Positions 33,004 to 44,210 of a DNA stretch of 64,000 bases are shown here, piece by piece. The notes under the pieces were generated by a model. That model did no database searches. It saw nothing but the letters and a program-made list of their open reading frames with translations, and was not told the DNA's origin. The DNA is from Astrothelium macrocarpum (taxonomy: Eukaryota > Ascomycota > Dothideomycetes > Trypetheliales > Trypetheliaceae), in NCBI GenBank assembly GCA_021030915.1, contig JAGEMR010000111.1, positions 33,710-97,709 of the forward strand. The letters run 5' to 3'. A program made the translations under genes and the position numbers. Positions within the stretch are counted from its first letter, which is position 1; every line of letters begins with the position of its first letter.

Positions 33004-34031
33004 ATGCATACTTTTTCTCTCCTCTTCGTTCATTTGGCCATAGCGGTAGATTCGATCCGGGCTCAAACTTGCTTTCTCCCAAATGGCGAAATAGACACCC
33101 GAAGTGTTCCATGCGGTGCCGAGGCATCAGCATCACACTGTTGTGCCTCTCAAGACCATTGCCTTAGTAATGGACTTTGCTTATCCAACAATTCAATCAT
33201 AGTCGGTGGATGTACAGATCGAACCTGGGATTCTCCGGCTTGTTTCCAGGAGTGCAAAAAAGGTATATTCTATCTCCGACAGAAACCTTTGCTTCCCGAC
33301 TTTTTCTCATTCCTACAATAGCAACTACCTGGTCCCGTCTCTCCCCCACAGACAACGACAGCAACGCATTCTGCTGCACAGCCTACGAAACAACCACCAA
33401 CTCCACCCACTGCACCGACATCCACGACTCCTCCTCTCGCCCCGCCTTCACCCTCCCCGCAATCCGACCACTATCCCCCTCCCATCCCACCCACCCAATC
33501 GCCACCGACCAACACCCCCTCCACCGCCGCGCCTCTCCCTCCTGCTCCACAAACTTCAAAAACCCCGTCATCGTCGGCCTCACCATCGGCGTGCCCCTCA
33601 CACTCGCCCTCCTCATCACGACCCTCACCATCCTCTCGCAGCGCCGCGCGCTCGCGCACGCGCGCCGCACCGCCTCCACCGTCGCCGCGAAGCACGACGC
33701 GTCGCGCGCCTACGTCGTGCTGCCCAACCAGCGCGTCGTCATGGGCCGCGGCATCGTGCGCGCGTCCATGAGCATCCTCGACGGCGCGCTTGGCGAGCCA
33801 GCGCCGATGGCGGCGGCCGCGGCGGAGATTGATGGGAGGGAGTTGCAGAGGGATGAGTGGCCGTTGCCGCCGTTGCCGCCGCTGGTGAGGGCGCAGGAGG
33901 TGGGCGGAGGAGCGGGGGGGAAGGTCGTTGTCATGAGTGGTGGGTTGGGAGCGAGAAAGCCGAGCTGGGGGGGTGAGACGGTGGTGGGGGTGGGGAGTGT
34001 GGGGGTTAAGGAGGAGGGGGGGTGGGTGTGA
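33004..34031 (+). CDS. secreted Cys-rich, single-pass membrane protein of unknown function
   Basis: Exons 33004-33262 and 33352-34031 give 312 residues. The start is the ATG of MHTFSLLFVHLAIA, a signal peptide ending before QTCF. The ectodomain has paired cysteines (CFLPNG, HCCASQDHC, LCLSNN, FQECKK, FCCTAYE) spread over about 110 residues. A Ser/Thr/Pro-rich stalk follows, then a membrane helix (NPVIVGLTIGVPLTLALLIT) and a cytosolic tail of about 130 residues, basic just after the membrane and Gly-rich at the end. This plan resembles fungal Cys-rich surface proteins seen in many Pezizomycotina, but I know no function. Exon 2 is strongly GC-biased at about 33500-33830, unlike its 3' end, which is a G-rich purine run on the + strand. 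Confidence 0.8.
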
Positions 34032-34504
34032 GGGAGTGTGGGTTGCAACAGGAATTGCATAGCGGCTACGAATGATGAAGGTGTGAAAGCGAGAGGGCGG
34101 GTTTTTCTCAGTAAGCTCTTTCGAATGGAGGTCGTAATTTGATGGACCTCCCAAAAATATTTATTTATTCACGATGTGATGAGAGTTTTTGTTAGCTTTG
34201 CTTATCAATCCCTTGGTGGGGAAATTAGTAGAGAGCTTGTAAATATCTAGGTGACCTCTCTTGAATGAGAGCCTTTCGGCCGTATGCTAATCGTATTCAA
34301 ATTCAAAGAAATGACCACACCTGAACTACGTCTAAACCAGCCTGACAAAGGGTATTCCGAGACAGAGGGGGAGCTTAATGATCCTTCTAGCGGACAAATT
34401 TCGGTGGATTTATCAGGCCACCAGTTGGAACTTCAAGTTATGAGAAATTACCTGAGTCTACTTCGATGTCACTCCTTCTTTGATCCCGTCTACCAGCAAT
34501 AACA
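34032..34504. other. intergenic, with an upstream ORF ending at the methyltransferase start
   Basis: It contains a 72-codon open frame (34284-34502) whose stop lies two bases before the methyltransferase ATG. No family match is seen. It could be an upstream ORF in the leader or chance. Confidence 0.35.
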
Positions 34505-35411
34505 ATGGAGCAAGACCAGAGCCCCAGCGAGAAGTCAGGCCATCCGCCCGCTCAAGCAACCCTCCACGAGTTGCGAACTGCCGAAAACAGCGCTGCCTAT
34601 TTGCTACCCAAGTTGGAATCTATGAAAAAATCCAATCCCCATTTGACGCTCTTAGATGTAGGTGCTGGCTCAGGCACTATCTCTGTGAGCTTCGCCAAGC
34701 TTGTCCCCGACGGCCATGTTACCGGCGTGGATCTTAACTCTGGTATTTTGCCACGAGCACGGGCTGTCGCTGACATGGCCGGCGTCAAAAACATTAAGTT
34801 CCAACAAGGCAGTGTCTACAAGCTCCCCTTTGCTGACGAGACATTTGATGTCACCTTTTGTCATCAGGTGCTGATCCACATTGGCATGCCGTGGGATGCG
34901 CTGCGTGAAATGCTCCGAGTGACAAAGCGAGGCGGTGTTGTCGCGGCCCGCGAGGGCGACTACGTGACGAATTGTGTCTGGCCCGAAATTCCCGAGCTGG
35001 GCAAGTTCCATAAGCTTATGGCAGGACTTATGAGTGCCGGCGGTGGCACTCCAACTGCAGGCCGACAGCTGCTTTCTTGGGCACTCAAAGCTGGTGTCGA
35101 GCGGAGTCAGATTACGCTCAGCTATAGTGCATGGTCATACAATACGCCGACCGAAAGGAAAATCTGCTGTGAGTTTTGCTATTCCACTCTGCTTTCTCGC
35201 AGCTACGAGTATGGCTCTAATGACTGTGCTTTCTCTAGCCCAGGGGTTATGTGATCAGCTCAGAGGGGGTTCTTTGCGCGAGAAAGCCCAGAAGTTCGGC
35301 TTAGGTACCGAGAATGATTTTGAAGAAATGGCTAAGGCTTGGGAGGAGTGGGCAAAGAGAGATGATGCAAGCATGGCCACGCTGAATGGAGAAATTCTCG
35401 TCCAAAAGTAA
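34505..35411 (+). CDS. class I SAM-dependent methyltransferase (UbiE/arsenite-type fold)
   Basis: Exons 34505-35168 and 35239-35411 give 278 residues; the intron is 70 nt (GTGAGT...CTAG). Motif I is LLDVGAGSGTIS (about residue 56), followed by VTGVDLNSGIL (acidic ribose-binding loop), FQQGSVYKLPFADETFDVTF (motif II region) and LIHIGMPWDALREMLRVTKRGG (post-motif II). This is the Methyltransf_11/25 layout of UbiE-like enzymes. The substrate cannot be read from sequence. The C-terminal region has an EEWAKRDDASMA helix common in fungal members of this group. It stands alone, with no pathway neighbours. Confidence 0.88.
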
Positions 35412-36632
35412 TTTCGAGGACTCAAGTGATTCTTTACTGCTGGTTCATATACACCGGAGATGCAAAGAAAGTACATGATAAGTGAAAACAAGCTCAAGCG
35501 CGGTAGAAGGCGTGATTTGTTCCATACGCCAGAGGGCACGCGGGACTCGTCTTTGAAGAATTGTATTTCGGCACACAAGAAAGGGTTGGTCTCATCACAA
35601 GGGGCTCGGCCGGGGTCAACCACAAGGCCAGCAAATGCGTGCTTAACAGATACTTACGCCATAAAGTACCATTCGGCGCGACGGAATTTCGCCCAACACT
35701 TGAGTCAATATGATCAATGGCTTGCAAGCGTCGTAGTGGCATTCAGAAGGCGGATCAAGGGCGTCGTTTCTACCTGAGGAAACAAAAAATATCACCCGGG
35801 TCTGCGAGAGATACAATTCACTCTGCACCTCGTGGAGGGTCCCTCATACCAGTCTACACTAGCATAGATACTATTTGTGAAGAATCCATTGAAAGATAAC
35901 GTCCAAGGCTTTTTGTTCGTTATTGGTAAGGATCTCCCGACCAGGCGTACGGCAAATGGCGGTCGTGGGCCACCTAAAGTGCAATGAGATTGTATTGTGT
36001 TACTGTCTGGGAGGCGAGAGCTATATATATATATGTCCCTATAAGCTTTGCAAACTAGACAGAACATTTACGAATCACCCCCTATGTGTATATCCTCAGT
36101 GTACACATCCTGTCCCTGGTTCACGGTTTGCTAATCGAGTGTAACGGTTGCGGCACTATATGAAATACAGCGCGTAAAGGACAGCTGGCCTTGTGATGTG
36201 AACTGACCCAATGACAAAGGCGTGGTATTGGCTAGGCCACCTTGTTGAACGTCTCCAGTGAGCTTTACGACTTGTGGGCGGCAAAATCATGCTACAGCGG
36301 ATAAGACGTCTATTTCGGAACATTGCGCTGCTTCGTCAACCACAGTGTACCGGATGCTGTCTACTACTTCATGACACTTGCGTTCTGTACACGTCGAAGG
36401 GGTGGTGATAACGACATCCATACGCCACAATGTGTATTCTATGAGCTCTGAGATTTCGTTGGTCAGAACGGGACTGTCTCGTCCCGGATCCCAAACTCAT
36501 CCTGGATCATAGAAACGCTTGTAGAGATCTCTGAATCGCACGAATTTTTGGGTTGAGCGATCGGGTCGTTATTGTAGGCACCCCATCCAACGAATCTCAG
36601 AACCCAGGTTCCTATAGCGAGCCGAATGTTGG
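35412..36632. other. intergenic, no supported gene
   Basis: Only short frames. A TATATATATA run lies at 36022-36033. No RNA gene is recognised. Confidence 0.45.
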
Positions 36633-37129
36633 TTAGATGTTTGCGACACAAATGCAGGCATTAATCCGATTGACAGCTGGAAGTCGAGCGCGGGCATTCT
36701 TGTTTTCCTCAAGATCCGGAAGAGCTTCTGCCATTGTAGACATTGTCCCGAAAGTGACTGAAGGGAGATTCGATTTTTAAAGACAAGTTCTCCGACGAAA
36801 GAGCGTGGAAAGCTACCAGTCCAGGATAGCCATCAGCAGCCCATACTTCCTCTTCGTTGCCTTTTGCGAGGCCGTTGTCCTTGAAGTTATGGAGATCAGA
36901 GTCGACTATGTCGTTCATGACCGCGAAAGCGAGCTGCAGTGAAAACATCCGCCGGGAATTCGAGTAAATCGGTGTAAGCAGAGGTAGAGGCAGGATGATT
37001 CGCAGAGGCAGAGTTACTGGAGTTCGCAGGAACAGTGGAAGAGGAAGCCATGGAATCTTGCTCAATCGCAGGAACTGAAGTTTTTGGCTGCGGCTCCGCG
37101 GATTGTCCCTCTGATTTGCTGGGTCCCAT
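36633..37129 (-). CDS. small hypothetical gene, exon model uncertain
   Basis: Exon 1 starts at the ATG at 37129 (MGPSKSEGQSAEPQPKTS) and reads through a Ser/Ala/Pro-rich stretch to YTDLLEFPADVFTAA. One consistent model ends exon 1 at 36922 and restarts at 36757 (acceptor TTCAG), giving MSTMAEALPDLEENKNARAR and a stop at 36633, 110 residues in all. However, the part treated as intron is open in another frame and looks coding (VMNDIVDSDLHNFKDNGLAK), so a frameshift, a sequence error or a different splice is possible. No family is recognised. Confidence 0.35.
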
Positions 37130-37612
37130 CACGCAGAGAATGAGACAATTTTTCTCGGAGATAAATTTTTCTCAGAGCTTTAGAGTCGAGAGTCAAGGAT
37201 ATAGTCTTTCTGATAGAAGTTTGTAGAGAAATTGATGGAATCCGCAAAGTATTGGATGGTAGAAGTCCACTTGGCAAGTTCGAAAGGAAGAGGTGCGAAG
37301 AAGGAAAAGGAAAGAAATACAGAGAGATGGAAGATATATATCAGAGTTGTTACGTCAGCCGAATTAGGAAGGGAGAGGAATGCTCCCGCAGAGAGTGAAG
37401 ATTCAGAAAGAATTAGTCATAAAAAGGTAAAAGTGAGCAGGGCTTTTTCTGAAGAAGTGACGTGTGACATGCAGTCATATACAGTGAAGATCTAAAGTGA
37501 AATATAAGCCAGAGATGTGGATAGAAATTTTAAACCAATATGGGATAAGAAGACTCGAACTCGTCATCTTCATCCCAAATCATGGATACCCAATATCGCA
37601 ATATCGCTAACA
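37130..37612. other. intergenic, with an imperfect hairpin
   Basis: The upstream region of the small minus-strand gene (37130 onward) and the downstream region of the mannanase. Purine-rich at 37290-37450. An imperfect inverted repeat at 37542-37576 (GGGATAAGAAGAC against TCATCTTCATCCC) lies just past the mannanase 3' end. Confidence 0.4.
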
Positions 37613-38887
37613 TCATGTTGTCACTGGCTTCGCCAACATATCCTTCGCGTGCTGCCTTGCCAACACCGCATACTCTGTATCATTGTACCAAATCGTATTC
37701 ACATCATACTGACTGATTCCCCCAGTCAAGTTCACCGTCCCAAACTGCCAAAAGCTATCATACGCCACCTGGGTCGCATTCACCACCGTCATCTGCCACG
37801 GCAATTCCGTCCCCGTATGATTGTGCGGAAACGGCGTTCCATATTCCTCCAATACCACGGGCTTCCCGACGCTCGCACCGACACTGTCGTGCTCGGTGAT
37901 CCACGTGCTGCCCCACGTATAGTTATACCCCCACGAGTTAGGGTACAGATGGAAGGTGCCGTAGTCAAGCGTAGGGATGCGTAGGTTCGCAGTGAAGTCG
38001 ACGCCAACGTCGCCACCGTACGCGTAGCTGCCATCGCCGATGTTGTCGGGCGGCGCAAACCAGCCTTCGTCGCCGAGCGTTACCATGTGTGCGCTATCGA
38101 GCGACTTAATGTACGCGCTGGTGTTGCTGGCCCAGTTGGTGATGACGGATGTGGGACAGCCCGTGCAGCGGGGCTCGTTGCAGAGCTCCCATGCGAAGAT
38201 GGCGGAGGAGTTTTTGTAGCGACTCACGATCGTCTCGATGTATGATCGATATGCGGCCTGCGATGGTGGGGAGGTGTACCATGAAGTGGCGTTGTCGCCA
38301 AAGGCGGCGTTGTATGAGGGGATGCCGCCAAGATCGCTCCAGTTGTTTGTGAAAGGCAGGACAAGAGCGACGCCGTGGGCTTCAGCGCTGGTGACGACGG
38401 CATCAAGACGTTCAAGTCCGTACGTGCCGTAGTTGATGTAAGATCCTGTTGAGTTCAAGATCTGGAAGTACACTGTGCCTTCCTGAGGGACGGCATTGAC
38501 GGAACCGAAGGCCCAGACACGGACGACTTTGAGTTCGCTCTGTTGTGGCGTTGGTCAGCGATGGAAGGGATCGCTAGGGGTAAGCGGGGATTACGTTTGC
38601 GATCTCGGACATGACGGTGTCAACATCTTCGTTGGAAGTTAGATAGCTGAGTCACCAAGCGTTGGTTCCTGGCTCTCATTAGTCCAGGCTCCTTGCAATG
38701 ATCGACCCGTCTTACCTGCGAAATGTTGAGTGACTCCGTTGATATTGAAAAGTCGGCCATCTGGTTTTGCAAAAGCGTTCGTCTGTCTCTTTGATAGTTT
38801 GTGCAGTCCTGCAGCCGGCGGAGAAGGAGCGGCTAGGACAGCAGAAATCGACGTGAGGAAAAGGGACAGGGTAGATAGCAATTTCAT
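37613..38887 (-). pseudogene. GH5 endo-1,4-beta-mannanase interrupted by an in-frame TGA
   Basis: Exons 38887-38716, 38668-38595 and 38539-37613 would encode 390 residues. The signal peptide is MKLLSTLSLFLTSISAVLAA, then a KR processing site (LSKRQTNAF). The GH5 fold shows [11 protein letters not shown], the acid/base glutamate in [24 protein letters not shown], and the nucleophile glutamate in VLEEYGTPF, so the catalytic residues are intact. The enzyme would hydrolyse beta-mannan outside the cell. In exon 2 the codon after TNAW is TGA (38654-38652), where the family has a conserved aromatic (usually Trp) before LSYLTS. Using the next downstream AG (CTCAG) would shift frame into another stop, so splicing does not remove it. 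Everything else is intact, so the break is recent, a polymorphism or a sequence error. Confidence 0.8.
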
Positions 38888-39906
38888 TATGACGCACGAC
38901 GAAAGAAAGTCAGAGTCAACGACTAAATCGTAGTAATATTCACAACGAAGAGAAGAAGAGAAACATAATTATCTTAAATTTTAACGAAGATGAAAATCTA
39001 CTTGGATATATATCATAAATTGAAGACGGAAAAATTAGAACACCACAAGCCATCGTTAACGTGTTTTGGATTGATCGTCAAGGGAGGATGTGGGGAATCC
39101 TAGCAAAGGTCAAGCGGCCAGAAAACATCTCCTAATCTTCTCATTGGACCCTGGTTTTTTATGTGTCTGTCAAGCGTGTTTTAGCTGCAGGTACGAAATA
39201 CCTTTGTGGACTTTCGGTTCATTCGCGGGGATTGAAGACCGCTCGTGGGCCTTTTGCTGGCGGCAATTCTGGTTGTTTTCGAAGTAGAGATGATCTTCCA
39301 GGGTCTTCCCGGCTTTGCCGAGCGCATCTGCACGTAACACTCCCGTCATGAACTTCAAACCGATCTAGATATCGGGTAATGAGTGAGATGGTTGGGTGTT
39401 TTACATTTTGCACATGTTGGAGAAAAGGGGGCGGTGTTGATGAATTAGACCTCGTCATGTCTAGACTAGCCTCATTTGGGATAGTGAGCGTTTTCCAAAA
39501 GCCAGAGATGTGATTCGCCGTAACATCTCATAGGGAGGGAGGACCGATACCATTTCACACGATTAGAAATCGTGAGCAATCCATATTTTAGCATTGTTGA
39601 GGGGGACAGTTCTTATTGCACTAGATGATATCGTTGCTTGAATGATGTAATCTTTCACAGGCAAGTAAGTACCTAGATTCGAGATGAACTGGGCTCATAT
39701 GTATCGAATTTAATTTCTATGTACAGACAGGTCATTAGGTATTAAGAAGGCGCTTTTCGCAGCCAAATAGTAAACCGTAGCGACCAAGAACCCGTAACTT
39801 ACCCATCTTGGGTACAGTATTGGTATATCCAAAATTGCAAATCTCGAGGACAATCACGTGTGTCCTCAAGTCTTTCGCCGAGATCCTCTACGCATCGAAC
39901 GAAGGT
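38888..39906. other. intergenic, no supported gene
   Basis: The mannanase promoter side (AT-rich at 38930-39060), followed by ordinary sequence to the apyrase 3' end. Only short frames without features. Confidence 0.45.
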
Positions 39907-42323
39907 TTAATCCACGACCTCTTTCAACGAAAAGATACCTGGGCTCCGTAACTTCGTAGGACTCGCCGGCCTGCTTGGTTTTAAAGAGCTTGGTGCTAGA
40001 CTTAGTCTCTCTTTACTCTCCGATCGACTGCTCAATCCACTCTTTTCGAAAGCATTCTGGCTCAAGCCCAGCCCCAATCTGGGAGTCATGCCCGCCAAGA
40101 CAGGACCACTGGCTGATCCATGGACTGGACTAAACGCATCTTGGTACAGTTGTCCCGTCGCTGGGGTCGACATTGTTTGCATCTGAGGTGTAGCAAGCCC
40201 AGAAGCCCGAGCATTCTTACTACCTTCGCTGTCATCACTGAACTCTTCAAAATCTTCTGGTGGAGGCATGTCATGCCGTAGCTCTTCCAATTCCTCTCCT
40301 CCTTGGAGGACACGCTCGTAATCAGGACTACCGCTTCGAAGAAAGAGCTTGCTAGCGAGACCTCTTCTTTTCTTACTAAAAGTCCCACTGCGCCTGGGCC
40401 CGCGAGTAGCAGTCCGTCTGAAGCGCCTGGGGATAAGCTTACGGTAAATGGAGGTGCGGCGATCGCGACCGCACAGAAGAAAGACGATAAGGCAGAGGAT
40501 AAGCATAAAGAAGATAAAGCCGGGGATTCTGCGTGAGGAGTTTGAATCAAGGAGCGTGTCAAGCCAATGATCGTCATCGTCGCCAGCTGGGCCGTCGTAG
40601 TTATCTGTTAGGTCATTCGGAAGTTCAAGTGGATTGCCTCCAGAGAATTGGAAATTTGTGGCGACACCGGCGCGGGTATTTGTACCAAAGCCAACGGCAG
40701 TAGTTGCATCCAAATTTTGAGGCTCAGTCGACGAAGAGGTGTCAGGTGGAATTTGAGAAGAAGCATAGAGAATCATCTTGCCAAGAGTCCATGAAACTTC
40801 CGTGCCTTCAATCTTATCGACAGGTTGAAATGGATCGAGGAATCCTTTTTCTTTTGCATTGTGGAGAAGTTCTTTGGTACTGTTGATGCCAGAATGGTGC
40901 GCATCTTCTATGCCTAGACGAGGAATGCCGATACCATCATGAAGCATATTAATAAGCCAGGATGCTTTGAAGCAAGCAGCAGCAGCAGTAGACTCATCGA
41001 CCTTCTTGCCCCAACTATGCGTCTTAATACCTTGCTCAATCTTCTCCCAATCCTTACTGCAAAACTCAAGGACGCGATTCTGATAGGTGTGAAGATCGTA
41101 GGCTTTTTCAGCTTTGTCCATTTCAAAAATCTCGTGAGTGGTGTGCCAGTATTCAGAGACGCCAACAAAGTGATTGACGTCAAAGTCAATTGATGGCACA
41201 TGAGCACCATGGACAAGGCAAGGTTCATCGGCACACGGAGCGTCTTTTTCAAGCAACGGATAGGTACGCTTCAAACATTCCTCCCATTGTCCTGTCCCAA
41301 TCAGAGATGACTCGACTCCTTCGTCTTCGGCGGACCCCGGGTTGATGACCTCGCCGTTCTTTTTCAATCGCAAGCCTGCTGGAAGACATGGATCTGGGAG
41401 TTCCTTTGCATCCGGGCTAGCATCTTCAAGTTCTGCTATGTATCTCTGTCGAGCCTGATTCGCGCCAAAACCGAGCCATGTTGTCGTAAAGACCTTGTGT
41501 TCTGATGCTGCGCCATCTATTGTTCGCATTCTTAGGAGTTTCAAATCCTCTGCATGTTTCTCAGTTTCAGTTTGATTTGGTGCGAAGGCGATCTGAGCTG
41601 ATGCTCCTCCCATATCCAAAAATCCGTACGTATGATGACCCTTGCCATGGTTGTGGAGATCAGGTTGATCGAATCCTCCCAGAAGGTAATTTGCCGCAAT
41701 CCAACCATAAAGACCCTCTGTCTCGCCAGGTATTACTTGTATGTGTAGGTCGCAATCAGGCAGTACGAAGTTGGTTGTAGCACGGGTATAGGTGCAGATA
41801 CTTTGCAAGACGGCTCTCTGTTGCGACTCTGGAAGTAGCCGCATTCCTGCCGTAGCGAGGAGGAATATTGGCGTATTTTCGATTTCATGAGAAGGGATGT
41901 GCTCGATTGCATGTGCCAGCAGTGGAGCCAAGTGGTCTGGTCCGACCTGAGCAGCTTTGTCACCGAAGGTCGAGATACCTGCAGGAGCAATCATGTCAGA
42001 ATTGTCCCATTGCAATCTGACCAAATCAATGCATCATACCAGGCTTTGTCTTTTTGGTCCATTTTTTCTTCGTTTCTATGTGCGGTAAACTGTGAAGCTG
42101 ATCTGTATTGGCGTCTTTTCGGGCACGAGCATTGTTGAGCCATCTGTAGATATGTATTCGAGTCCCCTGAAAGTTTGTCAGGCTGAAAAAACAAATGCGA
42201 CGCGATTGGTCTGGTATGGCTTACAGATGAGCCAGCGTCGAGAATGACACCATATCTCCCTAGAATCACAAGTGATCAGCAGAGGTTTGAATGCAAGCAA
42301 GCAGAATCCTTACATTTCCCCAT
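39907..42323 (-). CDS. ynd1: Golgi apyrase (nucleoside di-/triphosphatase)
   Basis: Exons 42323-42314 (10 nt), 42259-42225, 42166-42040 and 41978-39907 give 747 residues. The GDA1/CD39 apyrase regions appear in order: DAGSS-GTRIHIYRW across exons 2 and 3 (ACR1), IFLLATAGMRLL (ACR2), IPGETEGLYGWIAANYLLGG (ACR3) and GFLDMGGASAQIAF (ACR4). Near residue 540 a single membrane helix (GFIFFMLILCLIVFLLCG) is followed by a basic cytosolic tail of about 180 residues, as in Ynd1 rather than Gda1, whose anchor is N-terminal. It hydrolyses GDP and UDP in the Golgi lumen, which drives nucleotide-sugar exchange for glycosylation. Exons 1-3 rest on strong frame and motif continuity. The first exon codes only for MGK plus one base. 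Confidence 0.93.
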
Positions 42324-43085
42324 CGCAGCTCAACCAGGTACGAACGCCAGCGTTCTACTATTACAAAGACATACGGCGGAGAAAATTGTACAGGGAGTGG
42401 AAGTGGATGAAATTGGCTGCAAAGGTAATCGAGGAATAGCAAAGTGTTGTAAGCGAGTGACAGTCAAGTAAACGAAGCCCAAGGACAGATGGTGGAGAAG
42501 GGAAGAAAGATGATAACAAGTTTTGAGTGGAGGGTTGGGGCGATTGCGCGGCCCTGGTCTTGGCATTGCGGATGCGGCGTGCGCCATCTGCAGCTACATC
42601 ATGCTCCGTCCAAGCGTTCCTTACCAGTGCAACGTTGCCTGATAACTCAACACCCAATCACCTCTCGCCCTCTATCCCCTACTCATCTCCACTGTCTCTC
42701 CCTCTTCAAAAGAAATCTATATTCATGGCATTAGATTCGTCGGGTGTTTACCGGTGACATCCGGACCCTAGAACACTTGTCGGTATTCTATAGTAGCTGA
42801 ATCTGACACGAGCTCCTCGTAGCGAAAACTCGCGCCATCTCGTGCCTCTCTTCAGATTGCCTCAGCTTATTCACCATCCAGTCTAGCCATGCTGGACAGC
42901 CACTTCTGCGCCACATTGCTCAGTGCGGATCTCTGATCCTTGCACATGCATTACGAGTTCCCTATTTGAATGCGCTAACATCAAAGAGTATGTTTCGCGG
43001 AATCTTACATATGGAGGGTTTTTGTATCTTTTCTATATCGTAGAAATACGCGCTATACCACACATGTAGGGAAGCGTACAATATA
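42324..43085. other. intergenic, apyrase upstream region to transposon edge
   Basis: Apyrase promoter and flank of the pogo-like element, with ordinary composition up to about 43080. Short frames only. Confidence 0.45.
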
Positions 43086-43140
43086 AGTCGGCTCCCACGG
43101 AAATGACCCACCCCCTGATTTGACCCACCTCCACCATTTC
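43086..43140. repeat. left terminal inverted repeat of the pogo-like element
   Basis: Pairs with 45226-45280 in inverted orientation. One substitution (CCCACC against CCCGCC, a transition) within the first 53 bases. Confidence 0.88.
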
Positions 43141-44210
43141 GTCTCATTCAATTCAGGTGTATTTAATTCAACAACAACACCTAGGATTGGAATTTTGTAC
43201 ACATATGGTTATATACAGGACCTGCGGCAGCTTTTGAACGTGTTTTTTTAGGTTTAACTGCTGATTCAGATGGTGGATCAGCGGCTGAAATAATTATTTC
43301 AATAATGACCTTTCGAATCTATTCCACAATAATAAAACGTTCATTTGCGTCAATTATAACAGATTTTCTAATTATTTTGATAATATTTAATTCCAATTAT
43401 TATTTTAATTACGTATTCGTGTTTTTTAATTATATCATATTCGTTATCACCGTCATTAATATTTTATCTATTTTATTAAATAAACGCCTTATTTTATTAT
43501 TATTTTTAACAGTTATTTTTAAATCATGAATAACTGTTCGAAATTATTATTCATTTCATGATATCTTAAATAATAATGAATGAGATCATTTTCGCGATAA
43601 AAATATCTGAAATTTTGATCTTATTTATAAATCGAATACGAATGATAATAATAATGATATTTCTGAATTAAAAAATATTAAATCAATTATTTTCTATTCA
43701 ATACAAATATTATATATGATAAAATCTTTCTAATATACCAATTTATAATAATGAATAAAATGATCTTGTTTGATGATAATATCATCATTAAATTGATTAA
43801 GAATTTCGATATAATTATGATAACACGTTTTAATAAAATTAAAATCATAAAAATTTAATGATTAAAGAATATAAAATGTATAAAAAAATATAAATATCAA
43901 TTCAATTTTGAAATCAATTTTATACACGTAAAAAAAATCCATATTGATATGACTGATATGGCCATCCAATAATAAAAATCTGAATCTATTATATTAAAAA
44001 CGCGTTTATGATTTAAATATATACATCAATCAATTAAATCCGATTTCATTCAATATCTAATCTTTTTCGAAAATAATATAATTTCATTCAGATATTTTAT
44101 TTAAACGAAATCAGATGATTTGAAAATTTTTGTCTTTAAATATGATTAATGGATGAATAAAACGCCTTAAAACGTTGATAATTTTCATAATAATGATCCA
44201 TTAATGATTC

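Noticed and set aside
37541..37580. tRNA-like T-arm (GAGTTCGAGTC) on the minus strand
   Set aside because: The stem does not form a 5-bp T-arm with a 7-base loop and no acceptor, D or anticodon arms can be drawn; it is a simple hairpin.
38640..38670. Alternative acceptor (CTCAG) to skip the TGA in the mannanase
   Set aside because: It shifts the frame and meets TAA two codons later, so it cannot restore the protein.
41991..42269. 92-codon minus-strand frame at the apyrase start
   Set aside because: It reads through introns; the apyrase motifs DAGSS, GTRIHIYRW and KKKWTKK are recovered only by splicing.
43305..43529. 74-codon hydrophobic frame in the pogo element
   Set aside because: Low-complexity I/F/L peptide from A/T-rich DNA, with no transposase motif.
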